Below the pieces are notes generated by a model. It saw only the letters and a list, made by a program, of their open reading frames with translations, ran no database searches and had not been told where the DNA came from. Position numbers and translations under genes: made by a program. Positions 43,928 through 50,844 of a stretch of DNA of 64,000 nucleotides are shown here, in pieces. The stretch is from assembly GCF_010974945.1 (NCBI RefSeq), contig NZ_JAAIVB010000045.1, forward strand, positions 62,001-126,000, read 5' to 3'. The number at the start of each line of letters is the position of its first letter. The first letter of the stretch is position 1. This DNA is from Noviherbaspirillum galbum (GTDB taxonomy: Bacteria > Pseudomonadota > Gammaproteobacteria > Burkholderiales > Burkholderiaceae_D).

Positions 43928-44439
43928 AACGCTTGCATGTCCACGTGTCGGTCGACAATCTCGCCGACAGCATCCGCTTCTATTCCGGCATGTTCGCCAG
44001 CGCCCCGACCGTCGTCAAGACCGATTACGCCAAGTGGATGCTCGACGATCCACGGGTGAACTTCGCCATCTCCCGGCGCGACCGCGACGCCGGCCTCAAC
44101 CATCTGGGCATCCAGGTCGAGTCCGGCGAAGAATTGCAGGAAATGGAGGGCCGCCTGCAGGCACTTCAAACGCCGCTGGTTACCCAGGAAAACGCTTCCT
44201 GCTGCTATGCCAAGTCGGACAAGCATTGGGTCGAGGATCCCTCGGGCATCGCCTGGGAAACCTTCCATACGCTCGACAGCATCCCGGTCTATGGCGAACA
44301 TGCGTCTTCCGCCGGCAAGCCTGCGGAGGCCGCGGGGGTCACTGAGGCCGGAGCCTGCTGCGTCCCGCTCGCCAAGGCACAAAGCAAGCAGTCCTGCTGC
44401 GGCCCGAAGACGGAAAGCAAGGCTTCCGCCTGCTGCTGA
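43924..44439 (+). CDS. arsI: ArsI/CadI-family dioxygenase (organoarsenical C-As lyase)
   Basis: A 171-aa vicinal-oxygen-chelate Fe(II) enzyme. HVHVSVDNLADSIRFYSGMFASAPTVVKTDYAKWMLDDPRVNFAIS and LNHLGIQVESGEELQEMEGRL, with a final HWVEDPSGIAWETFHT, are the metal-site segments (His, His, Glu type). The vicinal Cys pair of ArsI is present in NASCCYAKSD. ArsI cleaves the C-As bond of trivalent methyl- and aryl-arsenicals. The C-terminal tail carries GACCVPL and SCCGPK, a Cys-rich extension of unknown use. Operon position between arsR and an aquaporin supports the call. Confidence 0.9.
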   Translation: MKRLHVHVSVDNLADSIRFYSGMFASAPTVVKTDYAKWMLDDPRVNFAISRRDRDAGLNHLGIQVESGEELQEMEGRLQALQTPLVTQENASCCYAKSDKHWVEDPSGIAWETFHTLDSIPVYGEHASSAGKPAEAAGVTEAGACCVPLAKAQSKQSCCGPKTESKASACC

Positions 44440-44529
44440 CGCCATGATCGCCAGGACCCGCACCGCCCTCTTCCCTTGCACCCGCGACCCGGTCCGCGGC
44501 GGGCTGCATCGCATCGGAAGAGAGCCAGC

Positions 44530-45249
44530 ATGACGGTGGCCAAGCGTCTCGTTGCCGAAGGAATGGGGACGGCCATGCTGCTGGCCGTCGTCATCGGTTC
44601 CGGCATCATGGGTGAACGGCTGGCGGGCGGAAACACCGCCATCGCCCTGCTGGCCAATGCGATTGCGACGGGCGCAGGACTGGTGGTGCTGATCCTGATG
44701 TTCGGCACGGTATCGGGCGCGCACTTCAATCCGGTCGTGACCTTGTCCGAAGTCTGGCAACGCAACCTGCCGGGCCGCATGGCGCTGCCCTACATCCTTG
44801 CCCAGGGGCTGGGCGCCTTCGCGGGCGTGGCCGCGGCCCATCTGATGTTCGGCGAGCCGGTCTTTTCCATGTCGCTCCATGCCCGCACCGGGCCGGCACA
44901 ATGGTGGAGCGAATGCGTCGCCACGTTCGGCTTGCTGGCGACGATCATCAGTTGCTCGCGCACCCGGCCGACGGTCACGCCGATGGCGGTCGCGCTCTAC
45001 ATCACGTCTGCGTACTGGTTCACGTCTTCCACGTCGTTTGCGAATCCGGCCGTGACGCTGGCCCGCGCCGCCAGCAACACCTTCGCCGGCATCCGGCCCG
45101 TCGACGCGCCGGGCTTCATCCTCGCCCAGCTGGCGGGAGCGGCGGCAGCGACGCTGGTGTTCTCCTGGCTTTATCCGCGTCCGCCCGAAGGCGCGACGGT
45201 TGCTGGCACTGTCGCGCCGAGCGAGTTCAGCGGCGGCCGGGCCGACTGA
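44530..45249 (+). CDS. Aquaporin/aquaglyceroporin (MIP family), arsenic-operon linked
   Basis: A 239-aa channel with six helices and two half-helix motifs, the first changed to NPV (SGAHFNPVVTLSEV) and the second NPA (SFANPAVTLARA). The N-terminus KRLVAEGMGTAMLLAVVIGSGIMGERLAGGN is the usual helix 1. Such MIPs in ars operons (AqpS type) move As(III) or methylarsenite along its gradient. The gene lies 90 bases after arsI. The ATG 44530 is preferred to an upstream in-frame start because the family begins there. Confidence 0.9.
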   Translation: MTVAKRLVAEGMGTAMLLAVVIGSGIMGERLAGGNTAIALLANAIATGAGLVVLILMFGTVSGAHFNPVVTLSEVWQRNLPGRMALPYILAQGLGAFAGVAAAHLMFGEPVFSMSLHARTGPAQWWSECVATFGLLATIISCSRTRPTVTPMAVALYITSAYWFTSSTSFANPAVTLARAASNTFAGIRPVDAPGFILAQLAGAAAATLVFSWLYPRPPEGATVAGTVAPSEFSGGRAD

Positions 45250-45288
45250 CGCGCCCGAATTCCCCGCGCGGGCACGTCATCCTTCGCT

Positions 45289-45726
45289 TCACCCCGCCAC
45301 GCTCGCTCGCGCGCCATTTCCGCGGCAGCGGACGCCGTCGATCGGCAAGACCTGCGCGATGCCGAACGCCACTTCGACCACCAGGAAGCTCCATACGATG
45401 GGATGGGCGCCATGAAGCAGGGCATAGAGCTGCCAGGTCGCGAAAAGAAAGCGGCCGGCCGCGTCATACCGGCCGTACCGCACCTGCGTGTCGCGCAGCC
45501 GCAGGATCGCCCAGACCGTCACGATGGAGCCCAGCAGGTTGGCCATGAGCATGTGAGCCGGTTCGAAGACGGGGAAGCGCGCCGTGATGCCGAACAGGCT
45601 TGATATGGTTTCCAGGCCGGCCAGGATGGCGGCGAAGGTCCATGGCGTGGCGAAGCCGATCGTCACCATGAGGTCATACCAGGCGCTGGCGCGCACCACG
45701 CGCAGATAGGTGGATGTGCCGATCAT
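45289..45726 (-). CDS. Hypothetical four-helix membrane protein controlled by divergent MerR regulator
   Basis: A 145-aa integral membrane protein with about four hydrophobic segments (ASAWYDLMVTIGFATPWTFAAILAGL, FEPAHMLMANLLGSIVTVWAIL, FLFATWQLYALLHGAHPIVWSFLVVEVAFGI). I do not recognise a named family. AAGGGAG precedes ATG 45726. It is transcribed away from the MerR gene through an extended-spacer promoter (45755-45786), so it is the probable target of that regulator. Function not assigned. Confidence 0.72.
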   Translation of the reverse strand: MIGTSTYLRVVRASAWYDLMVTIGFATPWTFAAILAGLETISSLFGITARFPVFEPAHMLMANLLGSIVTVWAILRLRDTQVRYGRYDAAGRFLFATWQLYALLHGAHPIVWSFLVVEVAFGIAQVLPIDGVRCRGNGARASVAG

Positions 45727-45754
45727 GCTGTTCTCCCTTGCGATTGAAGACGCC

Positions 45755-45786
45755 AGCATAAACCCTGGAGTACACTCCAAGGTCAA
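45755..45786 (-). promoter_or_regulatory. MerR-type promoter with 19-20-bp spacer and dyad
   Basis: On the minus strand TTGACC (45786-45781) and TATGCT (45760-45755) or TTATGC are separated by 19-20 bases, longer than the optimal 17. The spacer is the dyad ACCTTGGAGT-GTACTCCAGGGT, the MerR/CueR/SoxR-type operator. The adjacent MerR gene is transcribed divergently. Confidence 0.78.
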
Positions 45787-45811
45787 GCATGACATGCGGG
45801 AGAATGCAGCA

Positions 45812-46165
45812 ATGAGAATAGGCACGGTTGCCCGGGCGGCCGGCGTGAGCTGCGACACGCTGCGCTTCTATGAAAAGCAAGGCCTGATCCGGTCCACGCG
45901 CGCGGACAACGGCTATCGCCATTACGCGCCGGAGACCACCCAGCTCGTGGCCTACATCCGCACGGCGCAAAAGCTCGGCTTCACGCTGGCCGAGATCGGC
46001 GCGAACATGCCGGCGGTGTGGAACGCGCCTGATCCCGACGCGGCGGTCGCCAGGCTCCTCGAAGAAAAACTCGGCGTGATCGACAAGCGCATCGCGGAAC
46101 TGCAGGACCTCAGGAAGGAACTGCTCGAGCGCGTGCGGCAGCAATGCCCGCTGTCACGGAAGTGA
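45812..46165 (+). CDS. MerR family transcriptional regulator
   Basis: A 117-aa regulator. The DNA-binding domain is IGTVARAAGVSCDTLRFYEKQGLIRSTRADNGYRHYAPETTQLVAYIRTAQKLGFTLAEIG, followed by a dimerisation coiled coil (KLGVIDKRIAELQDLRKELLERV) and a short tail with one Cys (QQCPLSRK). There is no CueR/ZntR-like metal-binding loop with two Cys, so the effector is unclear. Divergent from, and likely activator of, the membrane-protein gene through the dyad at 45755-45786. Confidence 0.9.
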   Translation: MRIGTVARAAGVSCDTLRFYEKQGLIRSTRADNGYRHYAPETTQLVAYIRTAQKLGFTLAEIGANMPAVWNAPDPDAAVARLLEEKLGVIDKRIAELQDLRKELLERVRQQCPLSRK

Positions 46166-46178
46166 CCTTTTCCTTCCC

Positions 46179-47063
46179 TCATTCCAGCCGGACATGCTCG
46201 GCAAGATGATGCAGCACCGTGGCTATCCGGCGCAGGTGGCGCGACTCCGGATGCGCCAGCAGCCACAGTTCGGTGGTGCACTCCGCGATTTCCGGCGAGA
46301 CCCGCTTGAGGCCGGGATGCGGATCGGCCAGGAACATGGGCAGCAGCGCCACGCCCAGTCCGCGGGAAACGCACTCGGTGGCGGACAGGATGCTGTCGAC
46401 CCGGTAGGTCGGCGCGATCTTCGGCAGATGCTTGCGCCGCCACACGACCGACGGATGATCCGGCAGCGCGTCATCGGGCGCGATCCACGGAACGCTGCCC
46501 GCGCCTGCCTCGTCGAGCGAGCGGATGCGGCTCTTGCGCGGCGCATAGAGCGCCACCCGGATCGGCCCGAGATGGCGTCCCACCAGGTGCCCGGGCGGCT
46601 TGCGTGTGGCGCGCACCGCGATGTCGGCGTCGCGCCGGGTGAGGTTGAGAGGCTGGTTGCCCGCATGCAGATCGAATTGAAGCTGCGGATGGAGCGCGTG
46701 AAGCGAGCCCATGGCAGGCGCGACCAGGCCATGCAGGATGGTGTCGGTGGTCGTGATGCTGACCTGGCCGGACACCTGCTCCGGCGCGACCTGCAGCAGC
46801 GACCTTGCCGCCTCGATCTCGCTTTCCAGGCGCTCGCCGTGGCGGGCAAGCTCCAGCGCCATGTCGCCCGCGAGGTAGCCGGTGCGCGTGCGCTCGAAGA
46901 GCGCCTGGCCTGTGCCGCGCTCGATGCGCTGCAGGTTGCGGAACACGGTGGAACTGTCCACGCCGAGGCGTTCACCGGCGGCGGCAAGCGTGCCGCCCCG
47001 GACCAAGGCGAGCACGGTTTCCAAGTCGGACGGCGTCAAACGGTATTGCATTTTTGCAGGCAT
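46179..47063 (-). CDS. LysR family transcriptional regulator
   Basis: A 294-aa LysR protein. The N-terminal HTH is LTPSDLETVLALVRGGTLAAAGERLGVDSSTVFRNLQRIERGTGQALFERTRTGY, and the effector domain includes GQVSITTTDTILHGLVAP and CVSRGLGVALLPMFLADPHPGL. Starts at 47072 (GTG), 47063 (ATG) and 47048 (ATG) are all possible. Divergent from the DoxX gene with 76 bases between the starts, the usual arrangement for a LysR regulator and its target. Effector unknown. Confidence 0.9.
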   Translation of the reverse strand: MPAKMQYRLTPSDLETVLALVRGGTLAAAGERLGVDSSTVFRNLQRIERGTGQALFERTRTGYLAGDMALELARHGERLESEIEAARSLLQVAPEQVSGQVSITTTDTILHGLVAPAMGSLHALHPQLQFDLHAGNQPLNLTRRDADIAVRATRKPPGHLVGRHLGPIRVALYAPRKSRIRSLDEAGAGSVPWIAPDDALPDHPSVVWRRKHLPKIAPTYRVDSILSATECVSRGLGVALLPMFLADPHPGLKRVSPEIAECTTELWLLAHPESRHLRRIATVLHHLAEHVRLE

Positions 47064-47139
47064 GATTTGCACTCGTGCTTATTTACCTTGTAATGATGCA
47101 ATCATAGACTGGGCTCTCCCATCTTCCAAGGAGAGCTCC

Positions 47140-47625
47140 ATGAATACTCTGACTTCCTCCCGCGCCGCCACGGCTTCCTCAAGCGCCACGGATGGCGGCG
47201 CCCATGCATCCACCCATGCCTCCTCCGGTCCGGCCGCGCTCGGCATCGGCCTGCTCCGCCTATCACTCGGCGTAATGTGGCTCGCGCATGCGCTGCTCAA
47301 GCTGTTCGTCTTCACGCTGCCCGGCACCGCCGCCTATTTCGAAAGCGTCGGCTTCGCGGGCTGGATGGCTTACCCAGTCTTCCTCGCCGAGCTTGTCGGC
47401 GGCCTTGCCCTTGTCATGGGTGTGTATGCCCGCCAGGCGGCATTGCTGCTGGTGCCGGTAATGGCGGTAGCGGCGTGGGTTCACCTGCCCAATGGCTGGG
47501 TGCATACCAGCGCCGGCGGCGGCTGGGAATATCCCGTCTTCCTGATCGTTGCCTCGATCGCGGTCTGGCTCGCGGGCGATGGCGCGCTTGCCCTTCGCCG
47601 CAGCAATCGCTTCACCATCGCATGA
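47140..47625 (+). CDS. DoxX family membrane protein
   Basis: A 161-aa membrane protein with four helices: GIGLLRLSLGVMWLAHALLKLFVF, WMAYPVFLAELVGGLALVMGVY, ALLLVPVMAVAAWVHLPNGWVHT and WEYPVFLIVASIAVWLAGDGALAL. DoxX-type pattern with the small-residue-rich second helix. An unusual Ser/Thr/Ala-rich about 35-residue N-terminal extension precedes helix 1. AAGGAGAG precedes the ATG. It is the likely target of the divergent LysR gene and is followed within 10 bases by the glutathione S-transferase gene, probably one transcript. Confidence 0.88.
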   Translation: MNTLTSSRAATASSSATDGGAHASTHASSGPAALGIGLLRLSLGVMWLAHALLKLFVFTLPGTAAYFESVGFAGWMAYPVFLAELVGGLALVMGVYARQAALLLVPVMAVAAWVHLPNGWVHTSAGGGWEYPVFLIVASIAVWLAGDGALALRRSNRFTIA

Positions 47626-47635
47626 GGAGCAAATG

Positions 47636-47705
47636 ATGACGAACCAACTTGTCCTCGTCAGCCATGCGCTCTGTCCCTACGTGCAGCGCGCGGCTATCGT
47701 CCTCC
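47636..47705 (+). pseudogene. 5' fragment of glutathione S-transferase gene, split by IS
   Basis: The first 23 codons (LVLVSHALCPYVQRAAIVL) carry the thioredoxin-fold start and the Cys/Pro active-site region of GST-like proteins. The frame then runs into the IS605-like element at about 47706. It continues in frame from about 48873. AGGAG precedes ATG 47636. No functional product is expected. Confidence 0.85.
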
Positions 47706-47860
47706 TTGACGTCCTCCTCGCCCTAAAGGATGAGGATTCCTACACCTAGCGTCGCACGTCCGCGACGGAGAATGTTTAACGCAGCATTGGTGTCACGATC
47801 ATGTACACACCCGCACTCACAACACTGCCACTCTCTTATTCCAAGGTCTGCGATACCTTT
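47706..47860 (-). ncRNA. Putative omega RNA (reRNA) region at the element's right end
   Basis: In IS605-family elements the 3' end of tnpB and the right end are transcribed as the guide-bearing omega RNA. Here the hairpin 47716-47735 and the RNA-encoding tail of tnpB occupy that place, and the guide would be the flanking GST sequence, read on the minus strand from about 47705 down. Placement is inferred from the family; the 5' limit is arbitrary. Confidence 0.4.
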
Positions 47861-48772
47861 CGGCCTCGAATCAGGCATGGCGCCGCAATTCGAACAGACC
47901 TGGGTGGTAAAGCTTTCGTTCACTTCCTCAAACCATGCGCCATGCTTAACAGCCTTGTACGCCAGTTGATGACGGAAGGACGACCAACCCGCATCGAGAA
48001 CGGACTTGGCCAGGTTGGTTTTGGCCAGTCCTGCGGCATTTACGTTGCCCACCGCAATATAGTCAAAGTCGCGCACGATGCGATGCGAGAGTTTGTGGTG
48101 AAAGTCATTTCTGCGATTGGCAATCTTTCGATGGATTGCCTGCACGCGGTTTTTCTTTCTCGCGCGCTGGGCAACGGCAAGCGCCTTCTCCATCCCACGA
48201 TAAAAGCTCTGCGCCTCGATCTTCTCGCCAGTGGAGAACGTAGCGAAGTCCTTAAGACCCAGGTCAATGCCGACGCCACGAAGCGGTTGCCGCGCTTCGG
48301 CATCGACGGCAATTTCAATTACGATGTTCAAGAACCAGTTGCCGCGAGCGTCTTGTGAAAAATTCGTGCCATCCTTGATCTTCCCATCAGGAAGCGGGCG
48401 GCTGTAAAAGACGCGGAAGGTGTTGCCTGCAAAGCGAAAGGCATTGCCCTCGCGTTTCAAAGCACGTCCTTTCAACGGCACCCAGCCAATATGTTTCTTG
48501 CCGCGATAGCGCAGGTGAGGGCGCTTTTTTTGCGAGCGCGACTTGGCGTACTGTTCGCACACGGCGTTAATGGTGTCCGAGTGCAGTCCCAGTTCCTTGC
48601 TCGCGCCTTTGGTCAAGTTGTTGAGATCGAACCCCGTCAGCCAGGGTCGGCCAAATCGCAAGGCGTCCTTTTGGCGATCGTTACAGTAATTCCAGACAAA
48701 ATTGCATGCCCGAGCCTGCCGATTAAGCAGGCCATTCAGCGACTTCACCCGGTAACGATAGACCAAAAGCAT
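47723..48772 (-). CDS. tnpB: TnpB, RNA-guided nuclease of IS605-like element
   Basis: A 349-aa TnpB. An OB-fold-like N-terminal part and REC-like helices precede a RuvC domain with GVGIDLGLKDFATF (Asp170), a Cys4 zinc ribbon (CSNC at 293-296 and the CCECGC cluster at 317-322) and the last RuvC motif HDRDTNAALNIL (Asp325/327). The usual glutamate of the second RuvC motif is replaced: IAVGNVNAAGL has Gly242. Nearby FEEVNESFTT offers Glu282, 283 and 286. Such rearranged RuvC-II sites are reported in parts of the TnpB family, so activity is not excluded. A palindrome containing TATAAT precedes the ATG. Confidence 0.9.
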   Translation of the reverse strand: MLLVYRYRVKSLNGLLNRQARACNFVWNYCNDRQKDALRFGRPWLTGFDLNNLTKGASKELGLHSDTINAVCEQYAKSRSQKKRPHLRYRGKKHIGWVPLKGRALKREGNAFRFAGNTFRVFYSRPLPDGKIKDGTNFSQDARGNWFLNIVIEIAVDAEARQPLRGVGIDLGLKDFATFSTGEKIEAQSFYRGMEKALAVAQRARKKNRVQAIHRKIANRRNDFHHKLSHRIVRDFDYIAVGNVNAAGLAKTNLAKSVLDAGWSSFRHQLAYKAVKHGAWFEEVNESFTTQVCSNCGAMPDSRPKGIADLGIREWQCCECGCVHDRDTNAALNILRRGRATLGVGILIL

Positions 48773-48790
48773 ACTGTAATTATATACAGT
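48773..48790 (-). promoter_or_regulatory. Palindromic promoter of tnpB
   Basis: ACTGTA-ATTATA-TACAGT is a perfect 6-bp-arm palindrome touching the tnpB start codon. On the minus strand its core contains TATAAT, so it may combine a -10 box and an autorepression site. No clear -35 was found. Confidence 0.45.
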
Positions 48791-48872
48791 TATATTAACA
48801 ACTGGAAGGCAACGACTGCCGCGCGGTCGGCTCCTTTCCTCCCCGGCCTACAGGCCGAGGTTTCTCGGAGCA

Positions 48873-49520
48873 TCGGATGAAAAGGGCTTGCCCGACGGCG
48901 TGTCGTTCACCAGGCGCAATATCGACCTGGCCAGCAAGCCCGCATGGTTCCTTGCCGTTTCGCCACTGGGCAAGACCCCGGTCCTGCTCGCGGACGGCGA
49001 GCCCATCTTCGAGTCCGCGGTGATCTGCGAATACCTGGAGGATGTGTACGCGCCGCGAATGCATCCCGAAGATCCGCTGCAACGCGCGCGGCACCGTGGC
49101 TGGATTGAATTCGGCTCAAGCGTGCTCAGTGCCATCGGCACGTTCTATTCCGCGCCGGACGACACGGCCCTGCAGGCAGCGGCATCCGAGTTGAGGCGCA
49201 AGTTCGGCCAGCTGGAAGCGGCGCTGGGTCCGGCGCCGTTCTTTGATGGCGAGCGGTTTTCCGTGGTCGACGCTGCCTTTGCGCCGGTGTTCCGCTACCT
49301 GGACGTGTTTGACCGGATCGAGGATTTCGGCTGCCTTGCAGGCATGCCCAAGGTGAAGGCATGGCGATCCGCGCTGGCATCGCGCCCATCGGTCAGGATG
49401 GCCGTGGGCGCGGACTACGGAAGCCTCTTGATGGATTTCCTGCAGCGCAGGAGATCGGCGTTGTCGGCCTTGATTGCGAGAAGGCTGGAACAAAACAACC
49501 TGGCCGCGGCAAAAGCCTGA
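48873..49520 (+). pseudogene. 3' fragment of glutathione S-transferase gene
   Basis: About 215 codons continuing the split gene: SFTRRNIDLASKPAWFLAVSPLGKTPVLLADGEPIFESAVICEYLEDVY is the rest of the GST N-domain (cis-Pro and Glu-Ser glutathione-binding loop), and FFDGERFSVVDAAFAPVFRYLDVF the C-domain. Joined to 47636-47705 it would give a full GST of about 240 residues. A TTG at 48888 could start a truncated protein, but it would lack the active-site segment. Confidence 0.85.
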
Positions 49521-49597
49521 AGCAGGCTTTCATCAGGTTGAAAAGGCAGGGCCGGGCGGAAAGGACATCCCGGCCACCTGGTGGCGGCTGGTTTTCC

Positions 49598-49906
49598 TTA
49601 CTTGGCTTGGCCGCTGTCCTGCGCATTGCCGGCGCCGGCCGCGCTGGAACCGGTCGTCGCGCCATTGTTCGCCCCGCTGTTGTTTGCGCCCGCATTCTGG
49701 TTCTGCTGGGCGGCCTTTTCCTTCTTGGCAGCCTTGTGATGCCCGATGGCGCAACCCGCCGCAGCGCCAACGCCGCCATGGCTTCCCGCGACATGACCGG
49801 CAACCCCGCCGACTGCTGCTCCCTTCAGGCAACCCTTGGCTGACGCTTCCTGGGACGCGGCGGCGAATGCCATCACTACCGACAAGGCGATCAATGCTTT
49901 TTTCAT
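49598..49906 (-). CDS. Small exported Gly/Ala/Asn-rich protein
   Basis: A 102-aa protein. Signal peptide (ALIALSVVMAFAAASQEASA/KG), then a glycine-zipper-like stretch GCLKGAAVGGVAGHVAGSHGGVGAAAGCAIGHHKAAK with two Cys, and a low-complexity tail of Asn, Gly, Ala and Ser. Glycine-zipper segments often sit in membranes or oligomerise, but no function can be given. Stand-alone on the minus strand. Confidence 0.75.
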   Translation of the reverse strand: MKKALIALSVVMAFAAASQEASAKGCLKGAAVGGVAGHVAGSHGGVGAAAGCAIGHHKAAKKEKAAQQNQNAGANNSGANNGATTGSSAAGAGNAQDSGQAK

Positions 49907-50133
49907 GACAATCTCCTATTTAAAAGTTGGTAACTCTTCGAATTGACGGAGGACTGCGGGTTCGCCCTTTTTTGTCAGAAGTTGTGACTTTTTTGATCTA
50001 TTCGGGCTGCGCCGGAGGATGTCAGCAATTTGTCAGGATCGTGTCATCCCGCCGTCAGCTTGAGATGGGACTCTTGGCCTGCCAAGCCGGTGCCTTCGGG
50101 CACCCTCACCAATCATCTTGACGGACACGGGCC

Positions 50134-50658
50134 ATGGTCGACTTTCGTTTCATGCAATTCAGCGCCGAGCGTGCCGCGCGCCACGAGAAGGCAGTACGGC
50201 TGCTGATCCTGGATTGCGCCGGGGATATCGAAGTCTGGCTCGGCAGGGACGACCTCGAGCGCCATGTCGCCAGGTATGGCCACCGTCCCGCATTCACGAA
50301 GGGCATTGCCGCCTATGGTAAATACGCAGCGCCGGATGCCGCATCTTCCGCCGGCACGCCTGCCGTCGTTCCCGTTTCCATGAAGCAGGCACCCTCTGCT
50401 TCGTCCAAGCCCAGGGTGCCGCGGCGCATCCGCATGAAGAAGACCGTGATACGCAAGGTGACCAGCGGCGCGACGCGGATCTCAAGCGACGACGACGCAC
50501 CCTACATCGCCATGGCCGGCATGACGCTCCTGGCTGCATTGAATGCCGAGGGCGACATCGCCGCCGTCTTCGAAGGCGGCAAACGCTTCTACGTCCGGCC
50601 CGAAGAATTCGACGTGATCGAATGGCGCACGGCGGACGAACTTCAGCTGCGCCAGTGA
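50134..50658 (+). CDS. Hypothetical protein with basic linker
   Basis: A 174-aa protein I do not recognise. The N-terminal part (RFMQFSAERAARHEKAVRLLILDCAGDIEVWLGRDDLERHVARYG) and the C-terminal part (YIAMAGMTLLAALNAEGDIAAVFEGGKRFYVRPEEFDVIEWRTADEL) look like two small compact units. A Pro/Ser/Lys/Arg-rich linker with PRVPRRIRMKKTVIRKV joins them. No signal peptide. The basic linker may bind nucleic acid. Single gene ahead of the DUF1800 pair. Confidence 0.55.
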   Translation: MVDFRFMQFSAERAARHEKAVRLLILDCAGDIEVWLGRDDLERHVARYGHRPAFTKGIAAYGKYAAPDAASSAGTPAVVPVSMKQAPSASSKPRVPRRIRMKKTVIRKVTSGATRISSDDDAPYIAMAGMTLLAALNAEGDIAAVFEGGKRFYVRPEEFDVIEWRTADELQLRQ

Positions 50659-50844
50659 CAATGCCTTACACCTTCGCGTCAACGCCGCGCACGACCGGCC
50701 GTTGAGCCGGAAGCACAAAAAACATTCAACAAGCATCCGGCCCGATCTCGATGCCTTTGGAGACATGGCTTGGCCATCGAGGCGAGCCCGCGTCTGCGTC
50801 ATGGGAATCGTGCACGGGCCGGGCATCCGCTGATAGGAGCAAGC

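Larger units (their letters stand above)
47706..48872 (-). mobile_element. IS605/IS1341-type insertion sequence carrying only tnpB
   Basis: About 1.17 kb inserted into the GST gene; exact ends are uncertain by a few bases. Both ends carry imperfect hairpins: CCTCGCCC-TAAA-GGATGAGG (47716-47735, right end for the tnpB orientation) and CCCCGGCC-TACA-GGCCGAGG (48841-48860, left end). There is no tnpA transposase and no target duplication, as is usual for TnpB-only relatives of IS605. The split gene reads through in frame if the element is removed, which fixes the boundaries. Composition is lower in GC than neighbouring genes. Confidence 0.85.
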
